Shown here: positions 44,856 to 54,289 of the stretch, one piece after another
Layout of the letters: every line of letters begins with the position of its first letter
How positions within the stretch are numbered: position 1 is the stretch's first letter
From: Micavibrio_C sp046294845
GTDB taxonomy: Bacteria > Pseudomonadota > Alphaproteobacteria > Micavibrionales > Micavibrionaceae
Assembly: GCA_046294845.1 (NCBI GenBank)
Contig: JBKBNU010000001.1
Span: 1,674,001 to 1,738,000 of the forward strand
Length of the DNA stretch: 64,000 bases
Direction: 5' to 3'
The notes under the pieces: generated by a model
Database searches by the model: none
Told to the model about the DNA's origin: nothing
What the model saw: the letters and a program-made list of their open reading frames with translations, nothing else
Made by a program: the position numbers and the translations under genes

Positions 44856-45779
44856 TTAGCCGTTTACAACAGCTGCTACTTCGGCAGCAAAATCGGTTTC
44901 GGCTTTCTCGATGCCTTCACCCAGTTGGAAACGGGCATAGCCTGTCAGTTTTACAGGAGCGCCAATATCTTTGGATGCGTTTTCCAAAACCTTTGAGATT
45001 TTGTTTTCACCGTCCATGATAAAGACCTGTTCCAGAAGGCAGATTTCTTCATAGAACTTGCGCATACGACCTTCGAGCATTTTTTCGATAATGTCGTCCG
45101 GTTTGCCGCTTGCACGAGCCTGATCACGAAGAACAGCCTTCTCGCGATCAACTGCATCCTGTGTTACAGACGCTGTATCAAGGAATTGCGGGTTTGCCGC
45201 CGCAATGTGCATGGCAATCTGTTTGCCCAAAGCTTCCAGCTTGGCAGAATCACCTGCGGATTCCAGAGCAACCAGAACACCGATTTTACCCATGGTCGGA
45301 GCAATCGAGTTGTGGACATAACCAACAACAGCGCCTTGGCTGACTTCCAGAGTTTGCGTACGGCGCAAGCCCATGTTCTCGCCAATCGTTGCAATAAGTT
45401 CTGTCAGCTTATCCTTGACGTTTTTGCCTGATTCATAAGAAGCAGAAGCCAAAGCCTCGATGTCGCCTTTTGTACCCAATGCCAGCTGAGATACTTTCTC
45501 AACAAAGTCACGGAACTGGTCGTTACGAGCCACAAAATCGGTTTCGGCGTTTACTTCAACCACAGCAGCCTTCGTGCCCGCCAGAGCGATGGCAACCAGA
45601 CCTTCAGCAGCTGTACGGCCGGATTTTTTGGCAGCTGTAGCCAGACCCTTTTTACGGAGCCAGTCAACAGCAGCTTCAAGATCGCCACCTACTTCATTCA
45701 GGGCTTTCTTTGCATCCATCATACCTGCGCCTGTTTTGTCGCGCAGTTCTTTGACCATTGCAGCGGTGATATCTGCCAT
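44856..45779 (-). CDS. tsf: Elongation factor Ts
   Basis: A 307-residue guanine-nucleotide exchange factor for EF-Tu. The N-terminal UBA-like domain carries LRDKTGAGMMDAKKAL (11-26). The core has ETDFVARNDQF near 79-89 and IGENMGLRR. The C-terminal region ends GEGIEKAETDFAAEV, the usual alphaproteobacterial pattern. It follows rpsB by 30 bases. Confidence 0.97.
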   Translation of the reverse strand: MADITAAMVKELRDKTGAGMMDAKKALNEVGGDLEAAVDWLRKKGLATAAKKSGRTAAEGLVAIALAGTKAAVVEVNAETDFVARNDQFRDFVEKVSQLALGTKGDIEALASASYESGKNVKDKLTELIATIGENMGLRRTQTLEVSQGAVVGYVHNSIAPTMGKIGVLVALESAGDSAKLEALGKQIAMHIAAANPQFLDTASVTQDAVDREKAVLRDQARASGKPDDIIEKMLEGRMRKFYEEICLLEQVFIMDGENKISKVLENASKDIGAPVKLTGYARFQLGEGIEKAETDFAAEVAAVVNG

Positions 45780-45809
45780 AGGTTTATTCCTCTTTTTTAA
45801 AGTTAAACA

Positions 45810-46604
45810 TTAACCAGCAGTTGCCTGCTTTTTGACTTCTACTTCAGCTTCTTCAGCAGAGGCTGTTGGCAGTTTTTGTACAGGGTTGCTGCTTGCGCCC
45901 AGATCCTTGCCGGATTTGGACATTTCAGCCTGCAGACCTGACAGAACAGCATTCGCGAACAGATCGCAATACAGTTCAATCGCGCGCAGGGCGTCATCGT
46001 TACCCGGGAACGGGTATGTCACGCCTTCAGGATCGGAGTTGGAATCCAGAACAGCAAACACGGGAATACCCAGTGTGTTGGCTTCCTGAATGGCAATTTT
46101 CTCTTTGTTGGTATCGATAATGAAGATCGCATCAGGACGACCACCCATTTCTTTGATACCGCCAATTGATTTTTCCAGCTTTTCGAATTCGCGCTGCATA
46201 ACCAGCTGTTCTTTTTTGGTGTAACCGGCCATATCGCCGCCCAGAATTGTTTCCAGTTCGCGCAGACGGTTGATTGATGTGGTGATGGTTTTCCAGTTGG
46301 TCATCATACCGCCCAACCAGCGGTGGTTGACGTAGTACTGACCCGATTTTTTGGCAGCTTCGGCTACTTTTTCCTGAGCGGCACGTTTTGTACCAACGAA
46401 CAGAACACGGCCACCATTGGCTGTGATTTCCTGAACGGCTTTCAGGGCGCGATCCAGCATCGGAACAGTTTGTTGCAAGTCGAGAATGTGTACACCGTTA
46501 CGAACACCGAAAATGAACGGTTTCATTTTGGGGTTCCAGCGACGTGTGTGGTGACCGAAGTGAACGCCTGCTTCGAGCAGTTGGCGCATAGTGAATTCAG
46601 ACAT
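45810..46604 (-). CDS. rpsB: 30S ribosomal protein S2
   Basis: A 264-residue ribosomal protein. Family marks are LLEAGVHFGHHTRRWNPKM (10-28), NGVHILDLQQT, FVGTKRAAQE, WLGGMMTNWKT, and PDAIFIIDTNKE. The C-terminal tail (about 235-264) is Ala/Lys/Glu-rich. A long leader with a promoter and a hairpin precedes it. Confidence 0.98.
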   Translation of the reverse strand: MSEFTMRQLLEAGVHFGHHTRRWNPKMKPFIFGVRNGVHILDLQQTVPMLDRALKAVQEITANGGRVLFVGTKRAAQEKVAEAAKKSGQYYVNHRWLGGMMTNWKTITTSINRLRELETILGGDMAGYTKKEQLVMQREFEKLEKSIGGIKEMGGRPDAIFIIDTNKEKIAIQEANTLGIPVFAVLDSNSDPEGVTYPFPGNDDALRAIELYCDLFANAVLSGLQAEMSKSGKDLGASSNPVQKLPTASAEEAEVEVKKQATAG

Positions 46605-46676
46605 AGTAATTTCCTTTTCCGGTTATGCCTCTGCGGATAGCATCCTGTTGATTTTAATAAAAAAATCACAAAACAC

Positions 46677-46703
46677 CGGAGGGCGGACATCCACCCGTCT
46701 CCG
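46677..46703 (-). promoter_or_regulatory. Hairpin in the rpsB leader
   Basis: In the rpsB 5' leader, an outer stem CGGAG/CTCCG (46677-46681 with 46699-46703) encloses inner pairs of G and C (GGcGG with CCaCC). A T-rich stretch follows on the minus strand after about 5-10 bases. S2 is known to repress its own mRNA in enterobacteria through the leader; this structure could serve the same purpose or act as an attenuator. Confidence 0.35.
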
Positions 46704-46796
46704 CATGTGAATTTAACAATTGGCGTGGTTTTACAGGGGATTCCCCAAGATTTCAAGGAAATTCTATGCCCTGATATCATCAGAACCTTACGCAGT

Positions 46797-46823
46797 ATTA
46801 TATTGTACTGCACAATATGTTAA
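46797..46823 (-). promoter_or_regulatory. Candidate promoter of rpsB with internal inverted repeat
   Basis: On the minus strand TTAACA and a perfect TATAAT are separated by 15 bases, slightly short of optimal. A perfect 6-bp inverted repeat TATTGT-N5-ACAATA fills the spacer and overlaps the -10, suggesting an operator. The leader would be about 185 bases long. Confidence 0.45.
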
Positions 46824-46872
46824 TTTGGATTTTATCTATCGCGCCCATCACGCGGAGAAAAATAAAATTAAG

Positions 46873-47145
46873 CTATTCCAGTGCCTTAGGAGCCATATTC
46901 ATACTGGCGCGGCGGACAGAATTGTGATGCTGGCGGGTTTTCAGCGCCTGATGGCCACGAACGAAGCTTTCCTTGGGGAAACGCGCGGCATGACGGTCTT
47001 CCATAGCCTGAAAATGTCCCTTTTGGCCATCACGGACACTTGGTACCTCTAAGCCCTGAAGCGACATAAAAAGACGGGGATCAATACGGCTGAAGGCGCT
47101 CAAACCAAAAATGGCGACCAAAAGACCGGAAGAACGGAAGCCCAT
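46873..47145 (-). CDS. Small orphan protein, 90 residues
   Basis: I do not recognise this protein. Residues 5-18 are hydrophobic (SSGLLVAIFGLSAF), then the chain is rich in Arg, His, Lys and Gln (HFQAMEDRHAARF, HQALKTRQHHNSVRR). An AAGGGGA ribosome site lies 7 bases before the ATG. It stands 80 bases after the end of the large nuclease-like gene and on the same strand. It may be the last gene of that cluster or independent. No function can be given. Confidence 0.45.
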   Translation of the reverse strand: MGFRSSGLLVAIFGLSAFSRIDPRLFMSLQGLEVPSVRDGQKGHFQAMEDRHAARFPKESFVRGHQALKTRQHHNSVRRASMNMAPKALE

Positions 47146-47226
47146 TATAAAATCCCCTTACCTATTATTGTAGCGAGAGCAGCAAGCTACCCCGCTTATT
47201 CATAATACGCAAGGTTTTAAGGAAGC

Positions 47227-50200
47227 CTACTCAGGTTTGATTTCCTGATTGCGGCGGGCGCGGCGGTTGGCAGGTGAAACAGGCTGTTTTTTGTTTTCAT
47301 TCGCCACAGGTGCGGTCCAGCGATAGGCCGAAGGCGGCACAGGTTGGCCACCGTAAGAGAACGCGGCTTCCGGTGCGCGTGGCGGATTGAAGTAAGCCCA
47401 TGAACGCGCATTCACACGATCAAATTCCAGCATATATATTTCTTCTTTGGACGGGTCCGGTGACTCGTGCGTCAGGAAAGCGTTATTCACTTTCTCCCAC
47501 ATATCGAAACCGCTCGCAAAACCGCAATGCCTTGCCTGTGTGTCGCTGATTTCGCCGGAACTGACTTTCTCGTACAGATCACCCACTGTCATACGCACAA
47601 CTTTAGCCAGCTTCTTCGATTCATAGATATGGCCGGTATCACGGGCTTCATTGCCTTCGAGCTTTGCCCCCATGAGCGCATCCATTTCGCGGAAACGTAC
47701 GGGCTTGCCCTCTTCCAGTTTCTGGAGCGAATACATCACAGGCATAACCAGCCCCGTAAACGGCTTCTTGTGATCGAAATGCGCCAGACGCGGTGTGACC
47801 AGACCATCAAAGAACGCTGATGGCACTTTGATCGTCTGCATTTCCAAATCCATACCATCGGGCCTGTTGTTGGCAACAGGCTGCGGCTTTTGAACGATTA
47901 GAACGCTTCTTTCGCCCTCTTCAGGGAATTTCACGCCCGCATCTTCTTCGTAAGCTTTCTTGGCAAGATCGAGATAATTCTCAAAACCCTTACCACCAGC
48001 AGGAAGTTTTCTGACGCTGACAGCGCCGCCATAATACATACGGCCCGTCTGCTCGCCCTTAAATATAACGGGTACACCCTTTTCGATTTTCTTTTTCTGC
48101 TCTTCGGTCAAACCGCCAACAACAAACGAATAAGGCGCATAGCGAATATCATCCAAAGGTTTACGCAGCAACGGATCTGGCACATTAATGACAATGATGT
48201 CTTCTGCGGGAACTTCATGTTCGATACGGTCATAAGCAATATTTGATTGCGGATCGAAATGGAGCAAACGCTGTTCAACTTCCGAAAGCTTGCTCTCAAG
48301 TTTAATTCTATTAATCCAGCTTCTGAACTTGGCAACGATACGCTGCCCCTCATCGGTCTTGACGAAGATATCCGCATCGCCTTTCGCATATTGCGAGAAA
48401 TTCCGTGACAGCCCTTCCGGTGAATCCGTCTGGGCATTAACCTCAATACGCTTCAAGGCTTCTTCAATCACGGGCAGGCTTTGCCATCTCATCTCTGAAG
48501 GATCTTCATTAGGTGCCCCGTTCAGATACAAATTCTTGAGGGCCTTGTATCGCACGCGCCAGACAGGTGACAACTCATCCATCTTGCCCGCATCGGCAAA
48601 TTGGAACAGGGCTGCCGTAACCGAAGGCTCGGAACTCAGGCGGTAGAACTGGATACGCCAATCACCCTTTTCAAATTTCTTCTGTACGATCAGCGGGTGC
48701 CTGTAATATTGCTGCTTCAGATATTCTGTATCCAGCTCGCGGCCCTTATAATCGACGATCCTGAAATCGCGGCTTAGGTTGCCAAACAAGACACGGCCAT
48801 TTTGGGTGTATTTATAGTCGAACAGCCCTTCACCGTATTTGGATTGTTTGGCTTTACGTTCTTTCTCATCATCTTCGAGGAATCGTTTCATAAGCTTCCA
48901 GCGAGCTTCCCGTGCGGCCTCGCACGTTGTCAGCTTGAAACGGTTATTACGGTCAAACATATCCTTGAATACATCACCGTAAGGACATTTCTTCTTGTTG
49001 AAATGGCGCTTGGCACGAAGCACCAGATCCTTGAAATTCTTCAAAGCTTCTTCATCATCCATCCAGTCAACCGGATGGGGTTGCAGCGCCAGACGGTGCA
49101 AAATTTCATCTACCGCATTGTGGTAGTTATAGATATCGCGTGCCTTCTCAAAAATCATCTCCGAATAGGATGGCAAAGCACCCTGCTTGGACATCGGACG
49201 ACCCAAGCCGGAATAACGCGCAGAGTCAGCATCGCTTTCGAGGTAATCAAGATCGCCAAAACCGTTTCTGGTGGCTTGTTCTTCCATCATCGGGTTGGCG
49301 GGCTCCACACGGGCGCCCACTTCTACATTGATAATCTCGGCTGCTTCGCGAATACGCTCGCACACTTCCGGATTTTCTTTCAGGAATTGGAAGCTATCAA
49401 GGATTTGTTCGATATCCCAGCCATTGCGTCCCGCCGAAGACAGGGCATCCTGAAATAAATTCATCGAACCGGGCCAACGTCTGACTGATTCAAAACGGAT
49501 CAGGGCCTCAGGCTTGCGCGCCTGATCCTTCATCATCTGCACCAGATCTTCAGAAGACATATCGACCAGCTTCTTGTTTCCATAGCGATATGTACGCAGA
49601 TTGTAATCAAGGCGCGGCATAATGACTTTACGAAGTTGACCCATCTGGTCATCAAAGCCAAGAAACGCCACAGGATCAGCTACAGGCGCGTAAGGGAATG
49701 TGTTACGGGGCAGCGCAAAGATAGGAGGATGCGGCTTCACCGGATCTGTGCCGGAAAGCTGGCGGCGCAAATCCTGCTCATCGGATTGCCTGTCCACGGC
49801 ACGCACAACATGTGGCGCAATGTCCATGCAGTAATTGAAAATCGCAAAATCGGCTTTTGCATCATACGCAGGGCTGCGGTGGGCGCTTGCGGCATTATAA
49901 ACAGTCTGATCAGGCATCAGGACCCCGCCACGGACACCGCGCTGCTTGTTTTCAAGACGTGTGTTTTCTTCCATCACTTTTTCAAGCTTGGCAGTTGGCA
50001 CATCAAGACCCGTACGTTGATCTTTGCGCGTACCGATTTTCAGCCCCTCTTCGCCTTGCGGGCCAAACAGGCTTACGGCTTGCACGACCGTATAAGTATC
50101 GGTCGCGTAGTTTTTTACCATCTGCTTGTTAGTGATGGTGGCTTTCGAATGCGTAAAGAAAATGTTGGACGGGTGAAAACCGGCACGCACCAGATTGGCA

Positions 50201-50862
50201 CGCAGCCAGTACATATCAGCCCATTTCATGCGATAGCCTCTGACGCTTACGCGCGTATCAACCATCTTCCATTTGCTGTTGTCACTTTGATCAACGTAAT
50301 AATTGTTTTCAACGTTCTCGTAATACGGGCTTTTCGGATCATCCGAAAAACGGTAAGCGACTATATTTCTATCAGGATGGTAGCGGACATCATGGGTGAT
50401 GTTACCCTGATCATCAAGCAACGGATATTCAACAATATCTTCAGTGAAGCTTTTCTCATATTTGTCACCGCCGATCCGGCGGACAGTCGAGAATGAAATC
50501 TCCTTCTCTGGCAGGTCCAAATTTGTGATCATACGCGCCGCTTGCGTTACGCGCTGCGCGATCTGCCCCATAGCCAGACGATGTGGAATTCTTGAAGGAT
50601 CATCGAGCTCTTCCGGAGACGTTCTTGTCACAAGACAAGCCTGAGGTGATGGCAAATAGCGATCAGGGCGTTTCACCAGCAACTCCATTGAGTCAATGAA
50701 GTTACCGGCGATATCCCCCACAGCATCACCATAAGCTGTAATTTGTGCAAAATCGCGTTCAAGCGCCGTTGTTTCCGTGTCCAGATGCACACGGATAAGC
50801 TCGCCCTTCTGGATATGACTCCAGACATCACTTTTCTTGGCTATGCGCTTCATCGCTACCAT
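47227..50862 (-). CDS. Giant exonuclease I (SbcB)-like protein with substituted catalytic histidine
   Basis: About 1211 residues, against about 475 for E. coli exonuclease I. The ATG at 50862 is preferred because GGAGGT lies 9 bases before it; a TTG two codons earlier overlaps the previous stop. Residues 1-355 read as a DEDD exonuclease domain: D28 and E30 in HLDTETT; an SbcB-like YLPSPQACLVTRTSPEEL near 69-86; an insert of about 90 residues; an Asp near 216 (GYRMKWAD); then AYDAKAD at 332-338, where SbcB has AHDAMAD. The catalytic His (H181 in E. coli) is therefore Tyr here. Residues 395-510 resemble the SbcB C-terminal part (LDSFQFLKENPEVCERIREAAE). The last 700 residues are unassigned. It overlaps the RNase J-like gene. 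Confidence 0.75.
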   Translation of the reverse strand: MVAMKRIAKKSDVWSHIQKGELIRVHLDTETTALERDFAQITAYGDAVGDIAGNFIDSMELLVKRPDRYLPSPQACLVTRTSPEELDDPSRIPHRLAMGQIAQRVTQAARMITNLDLPEKEISFSTVRRIGGDKYEKSFTEDIVEYPLLDDQGNITHDVRYHPDRNIVAYRFSDDPKSPYYENVENNYYVDQSDNSKWKMVDTRVSVRGYRMKWADMYWLRANLVRAGFHPSNIFFTHSKATITNKQMVKNYATDTYTVVQAVSLFGPQGEEGLKIGTRKDQRTGLDVPTAKLEKVMEENTRLENKQRGVRGGVLMPDQTVYNAASAHRSPAYDAKADFAIFNYCMDIAPHVVRAVDRQSDEQDLRRQLSGTDPVKPHPPIFALPRNTFPYAPVADPVAFLGFDDQMGQLRKVIMPRLDYNLRTYRYGNKKLVDMSSEDLVQMMKDQARKPEALIRFESVRRWPGSMNLFQDALSSAGRNGWDIEQILDSFQFLKENPEVCERIREAAEIINVEVGARVEPANPMMEEQATRNGFGDLDYLESDADSARYSGLGRPMSKQGALPSYSEMIFEKARDIYNYHNAVDEILHRLALQPHPVDWMDDEEALKNFKDLVLRAKRHFNKKKCPYGDVFKDMFDRNNRFKLTTCEAAREARWKLMKRFLEDDEKERKAKQSKYGEGLFDYKYTQNGRVLFGNLSRDFRIVDYKGRELDTEYLKQQYYRHPLIVQKKFEKGDWRIQFYRLSSEPSVTAALFQFADAGKMDELSPVWRVRYKALKNLYLNGAPNEDPSEMRWQSLPVIEEALKRIEVNAQTDSPEGLSRNFSQYAKGDADIFVKTDEGQRIVAKFRSWINRIKLESKLSEVEQRLLHFDPQSNIAYDRIEHEVPAEDIIVINVPDPLLRKPLDDIRYAPYSFVVGGLTEEQKKKIEKGVPVIFKGEQTGRMYYGGAVSVRKLPAGGKGFENYLDLAKKAYEEDAGVKFPEEGERSVLIVQKPQPVANNRPDGMDLEMQTIKVPSAFFDGLVTPRLAHFDHKKPFTGLVMPVMYSLQKLEEGKPVRFREMDALMGAKLEGNEARDTGHIYESKKLAKVVRMTVGDLYEKVSSGEISDTQARHCGFASGFDMWEKVNNAFLTHESPDPSKEEIYMLEFDRVNARSWAYFNPPRAPEAAFSYGGQPVPPSAYRWTAPVANENKKQPVSPANRRARRNQEIKPE

Positions 50863-50864
50863 GC

Positions 50865-53800
50865 TCAAGCCACCTCCAGCTGCGCATTTTCAATCGCACC
50901 ACTGAAAACTGGACGACTACGCGGTCTCTTGGCTGTGGAAATGGCAGCATCACTGGGGCCAAGCTTGCGATGTCTCACGCAATGACGTTTTGAAGGGTTC
51001 GCCGCCAATTCCCAATCCTGCTTTGCAATTGATTGGCTGTAAACGCCATCGGCAGATGTACGTGCCGCCAGACCATCTTCGCGGTTACCGCCTTCACGGC
51101 GCAGCAATGTTGTACGCAACCACTCAACAATTCCGCCATAGGATTGGCCGAATTTCATCAGGCGCCTCACCAGAATATAAGACGGGTTGGTTTGGGCTAC
51201 GCATTTAAAGCGGTCTTCAACTTTGGCAGCGCTATCATCAATACTCATAAACTTAAAGTCATCCGGACGAATACCCGAATGTGTCAGGCCATTCTGCTTC
51301 ATAGCATCACGGAATACATCATAAGCATCAAAGCTCGGGATATGGTGCGCCTCATGCAGTTGAGCCGGAATATGCCTTGCCATATTGACGAGGTCTTTTT
51401 TGAAGCCGTGACCATGAACGTGAATCGGGTGATCGTAAACATGGATATTACCCTGCGCATCTATGTCATTACGCCAGCCACGCTTACGCAAGTCAGCCAT
51501 AATCTTCTCGCGATGCCCTTTGGGATTATAAACCTTGAAGCCGTTAACATAGGCACCCACAACCGTGATATTACGGGCACGAACCAGATCCTGAATCATG
51601 CGCTCCTGCCCCTGTTCGTTACCCACGATGGCAGGCTGGGAAACAATTGCGACGTAATCTTCCAGATTAACTTTGAAACCTGTCGGACGAACTTTTTCAT
51701 CAGCATCCAGCAAAGAATAGAAGTTAATCAGCTTTTGTAATGTCGACTGTTTTTCTTCCGCGTTACCTTGCGTCCCCGTGACCATGATCATCAACGATGA
51801 AGGATCATCCCTAAAGCCCTTTGCCATGGATGAAGTACGCGTCGCACGCAGGGAAGCCGATTGTTTTCCTTCCATCACGGCTTTCCACATCAGGTAGCCG
51901 TTAATATCGTTCTCGAATACAACGGCACCATATTTATGCAAGCTTTCCATGATATACAAATGAACATTGCTTTCATGCTCGCGCTCATCGGGGCGCAGGC
52001 GCTCGATATATTCCTTTACATTTTTTTCGTGCAAAGTTGCCAAACGGGACTCATAAACATCATTGTCCTCATCGGCAGCCTGCTTGGTTTCAGGATCCGC
52101 CAGCAATTCAAAATAGCTATCCAGAATATGCTGCGGGATCAGGCGATCCTTTTTCTTTTTGCGACGTTCTTCAATCGGGTCAATCCGGACCGTACGCAGA
52201 TCAAGATCGGGCATAACACCAAACATATTCATACTGGCCAAACGATATTCGGCATTTGCACCGACACCCGTAATATTGCGACCTGTACGATGTGCCATGT
52301 TAAGGGCAATGCTGTATTCGGCGTTATTGGTACTGATCGGCGCCTGAATAACGCCCTTATCATCAAACCAGTTAAAAACTACTGATTGGATTGCTTCAAC
52401 TTCTTCAGGCTCCGGTGAAACGCCATCATAGGTAATCGCTGTCACATCGTGCATGACAACAGAAATATCCTTATCAACCTTTTCAGGTGAAACTACTTTG
52501 CCATGAACCTTGGCATGTTCAGGCAGATCACGCAGACCGCGGGCAAAAAATTCTTTGCCTTTTTCTTCCAGACCACGGCTATCCCCATAGACCAGCACCG
52601 AACCTTTATAATGATCGTCATTATAACAACCGGTCACGATGTAAGGCGTACAAAGCGCCGAGTGTTTGATCGCATTTTCACAATGCTGGACCCAAAGACG
52701 CGTATTGCCATCTTCGTCCATAATCGGAATGCCGCCCGTACCCTTGACAACTTCAATTTTTGGACGAAGGCTGCGCGGCACTTGCATCGCATCCATATCC
52801 TTTTCCATGAAGTACTTCACACGGTTGGTGGCATAGACAGTCTTTTCCTTCATCAGGCCTTTTTGCGCGTAATAGGCAAAGCCGCCCTTGTGGTCATAGT
52901 GATCGTGGGTAATCACAAAAGCTTTAATATCATCCCAGTACTGAAGATAATCAGGAACAGCGCCATCAAAATTGGAGTCAGGACCACCCGAGGCAAACGG
53001 GAAGTCAATCGCTACGCCCACAGTGCTAATTGAGCCATCCGCTTTAGTGCCACGAGAGAGTGCCAGACCGGCAATACCAATCTGGTCACCAAACTGCTCG
53101 ATTTTCTTTTCGAAACCACACCCATGCAGTGAACCATAAAGAAATTGCCCCCCCTCTTTCTCCAGTGACGGCGGCGCACTGAAGGGTGAAAGCTTGTCAG
53201 CCAGATTGTAATTATAGATGTAATCCATAAACTGCGGGTATTTCCATTCCGCAAAATCACGGTTCGCGCTCTGGGCAAAACCAATTACATTCAAGACTGA
53301 CGAGGAATCACGTTCATCAATCTTCTCACCCAGAAAACGCGCATCAGCCAAGGTATAGCTATCCTTGCCAGTGCGGAGGAATTCAAGCCTCAAAAGATCG
53401 GGGATGCTTTTCGGGTCCACGCCTTGCGGAACATCTTCAGGACGCAAATACATCTGCATCACCAGTTTGGTTTGCGTTTCTTTCAGTGTTACGCCTGCTT
53501 CATAGGAAACACCTGACTGCGGATCTGTCGAAACAACAGCCCTGCTGGATGAAAAATCCTTATTGGGCTCAAACGTATTTTTGGTAAAGCCCAGAACACT
53601 TTTCAGGTCATCCGCATTCACATGGGAAAAACAAGTTTCAACCGGATAACCATCAACGCCGTTTTTCATGAAACGCGAGGATAACATAAAGCCAAAACCG
53701 CCCTTTTGCGCATCCAGACCACGCACAACCAATTCTTCGCCTGTAACTTCTTCTATATAGCAATCCGCCATAATGCGGGCCGCATCTTCTACAGGTCCCT

Positions 53801-54215
53801 TCTCGCGCAGATGGGTATTCAGGCGGTTTACAGCTTCAAAAACGCGGTTGATTTTTTTACGCATTTCAGTATCGGACGGATCATCACCTCGTTCCTTGCT
53901 GAACACCTGATGGGCCTGCACCCACAACTCATCAAGTTCAACCTGATCTTTTTTACCTTTTACAGGAGAGAGCTTAATACGGAGCAAGTTTTGATCCTTG
54001 CTTTCGCCATAAGGCAAATGACGCCAGTAGCGCATCGCGACATCTGATGGCGCGCCCTTATCATCAAAAGAGAGTGTGGATTTCAGGCTGGCAATAAGCC
54101 CTGAATCCCTGTCGCTTGCCGATCCTGTGAGAATAACAGGGGCGCTTGCGGAACCCTTGCCATTATGGCCCGCAAATCCAAGCTTCCTAAGTATCTCACT
54201 CCCAGTCCAACTCAT
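50865..54215 (-). CDS. Giant RNase J-like metallo-beta-lactamase/beta-CASP nuclease
   Basis: A 1116-residue protein; normal RNase J has about 550. Residues 1-355 are an unassigned extension. The metallo-beta-lactamase part begins near 357, has DFPF near 404 and a zinc motif HDHYDH at 437-442 followed by KGG. H518 and D545 (VYGDSRG) are candidate ligands. The beta-CASP part shows D590 with an SPEPEE partner, APISTNN near 625-631 and GVGANAEYRLA. An insert of about 130 residues follows, then TGTQGNAEEK (813-822), IVSQPAIVGNE (857-867), IHVHGHGFKKDL (931-942) and a histidine-rich HEAHHIP near 954-960. This order matches RNase J. A basic tail of about 150 residues ends it. Confidence 0.78.
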   Translation of the reverse strand: MSWTGSEILRKLGFAGHNGKGSASAPVILTGSASDRDSGLIASLKSTLSFDDKGAPSDVAMRYWRHLPYGESKDQNLLRIKLSPVKGKKDQVELDELWVQAHQVFSKERGDDPSDTEMRKKINRVFEAVNRLNTHLREKGPVEDAARIMADCYIEEVTGEELVVRGLDAQKGGFGFMLSSRFMKNGVDGYPVETCFSHVNADDLKSVLGFTKNTFEPNKDFSSSRAVVSTDPQSGVSYEAGVTLKETQTKLVMQMYLRPEDVPQGVDPKSIPDLLRLEFLRTGKDSYTLADARFLGEKIDERDSSSVLNVIGFAQSANRDFAEWKYPQFMDYIYNYNLADKLSPFSAPPSLEKEGGQFLYGSLHGCGFEKKIEQFGDQIGIAGLALSRGTKADGSISTVGVAIDFPFASGGPDSNFDGAVPDYLQYWDDIKAFVITHDHYDHKGGFAYYAQKGLMKEKTVYATNRVKYFMEKDMDAMQVPRSLRPKIEVVKGTGGIPIMDEDGNTRLWVQHCENAIKHSALCTPYIVTGCYNDDHYKGSVLVYGDSRGLEEKGKEFFARGLRDLPEHAKVHGKVVSPEKVDKDISVVMHDVTAITYDGVSPEPEEVEAIQSVVFNWFDDKGVIQAPISTNNAEYSIALNMAHRTGRNITGVGANAEYRLASMNMFGVMPDLDLRTVRIDPIEERRKKKKDRLIPQHILDSYFELLADPETKQAADEDNDVYESRLATLHEKNVKEYIERLRPDEREHESNVHLYIMESLHKYGAVVFENDINGYLMWKAVMEGKQSASLRATRTSSMAKGFRDDPSSLMIMVTGTQGNAEEKQSTLQKLINFYSLLDADEKVRPTGFKVNLEDYVAIVSQPAIVGNEQGQERMIQDLVRARNITVVGAYVNGFKVYNPKGHREKIMADLRKRGWRNDIDAQGNIHVYDHPIHVHGHGFKKDLVNMARHIPAQLHEAHHIPSFDAYDVFRDAMKQNGLTHSGIRPDDFKFMSIDDSAAKVEDRFKCVAQTNPSYILVRRLMKFGQSYGGIVEWLRTTLLRREGGNREDGLAARTSADGVYSQSIAKQDWELAANPSKRHCVRHRKLGPSDAAISTAKRPRSRPVFSGAIENAQLEVA

Positions 54216-54289
54216 TCCCTGTTTACCTTTTCGATCATTTTCCTTCGAAAATTTATGAGTCGTTTAGTTTACTCAAACTCAGTTCAACT

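Noticed and set aside
49636..50496. A 286-codon plus-strand frame opposite the exonuclease-like gene, and similar frames at 51033-51740, 51861-52385, 54584-55207 and 55406-56077
   Set aside because: All are mirror-frame shadows of the three large genes. Those genes have ribosome sites, recognisable nuclease motifs (two of them) and tight mutual spacing.
54216..54289. Inverted repeat AGTTT-N4-AAACT between the 790-codon and RNase J-like genes, considered as a terminator
   Set aside because: The stem is short and A+T-rich with no T-run after it, so it does not argue against co-transcription.
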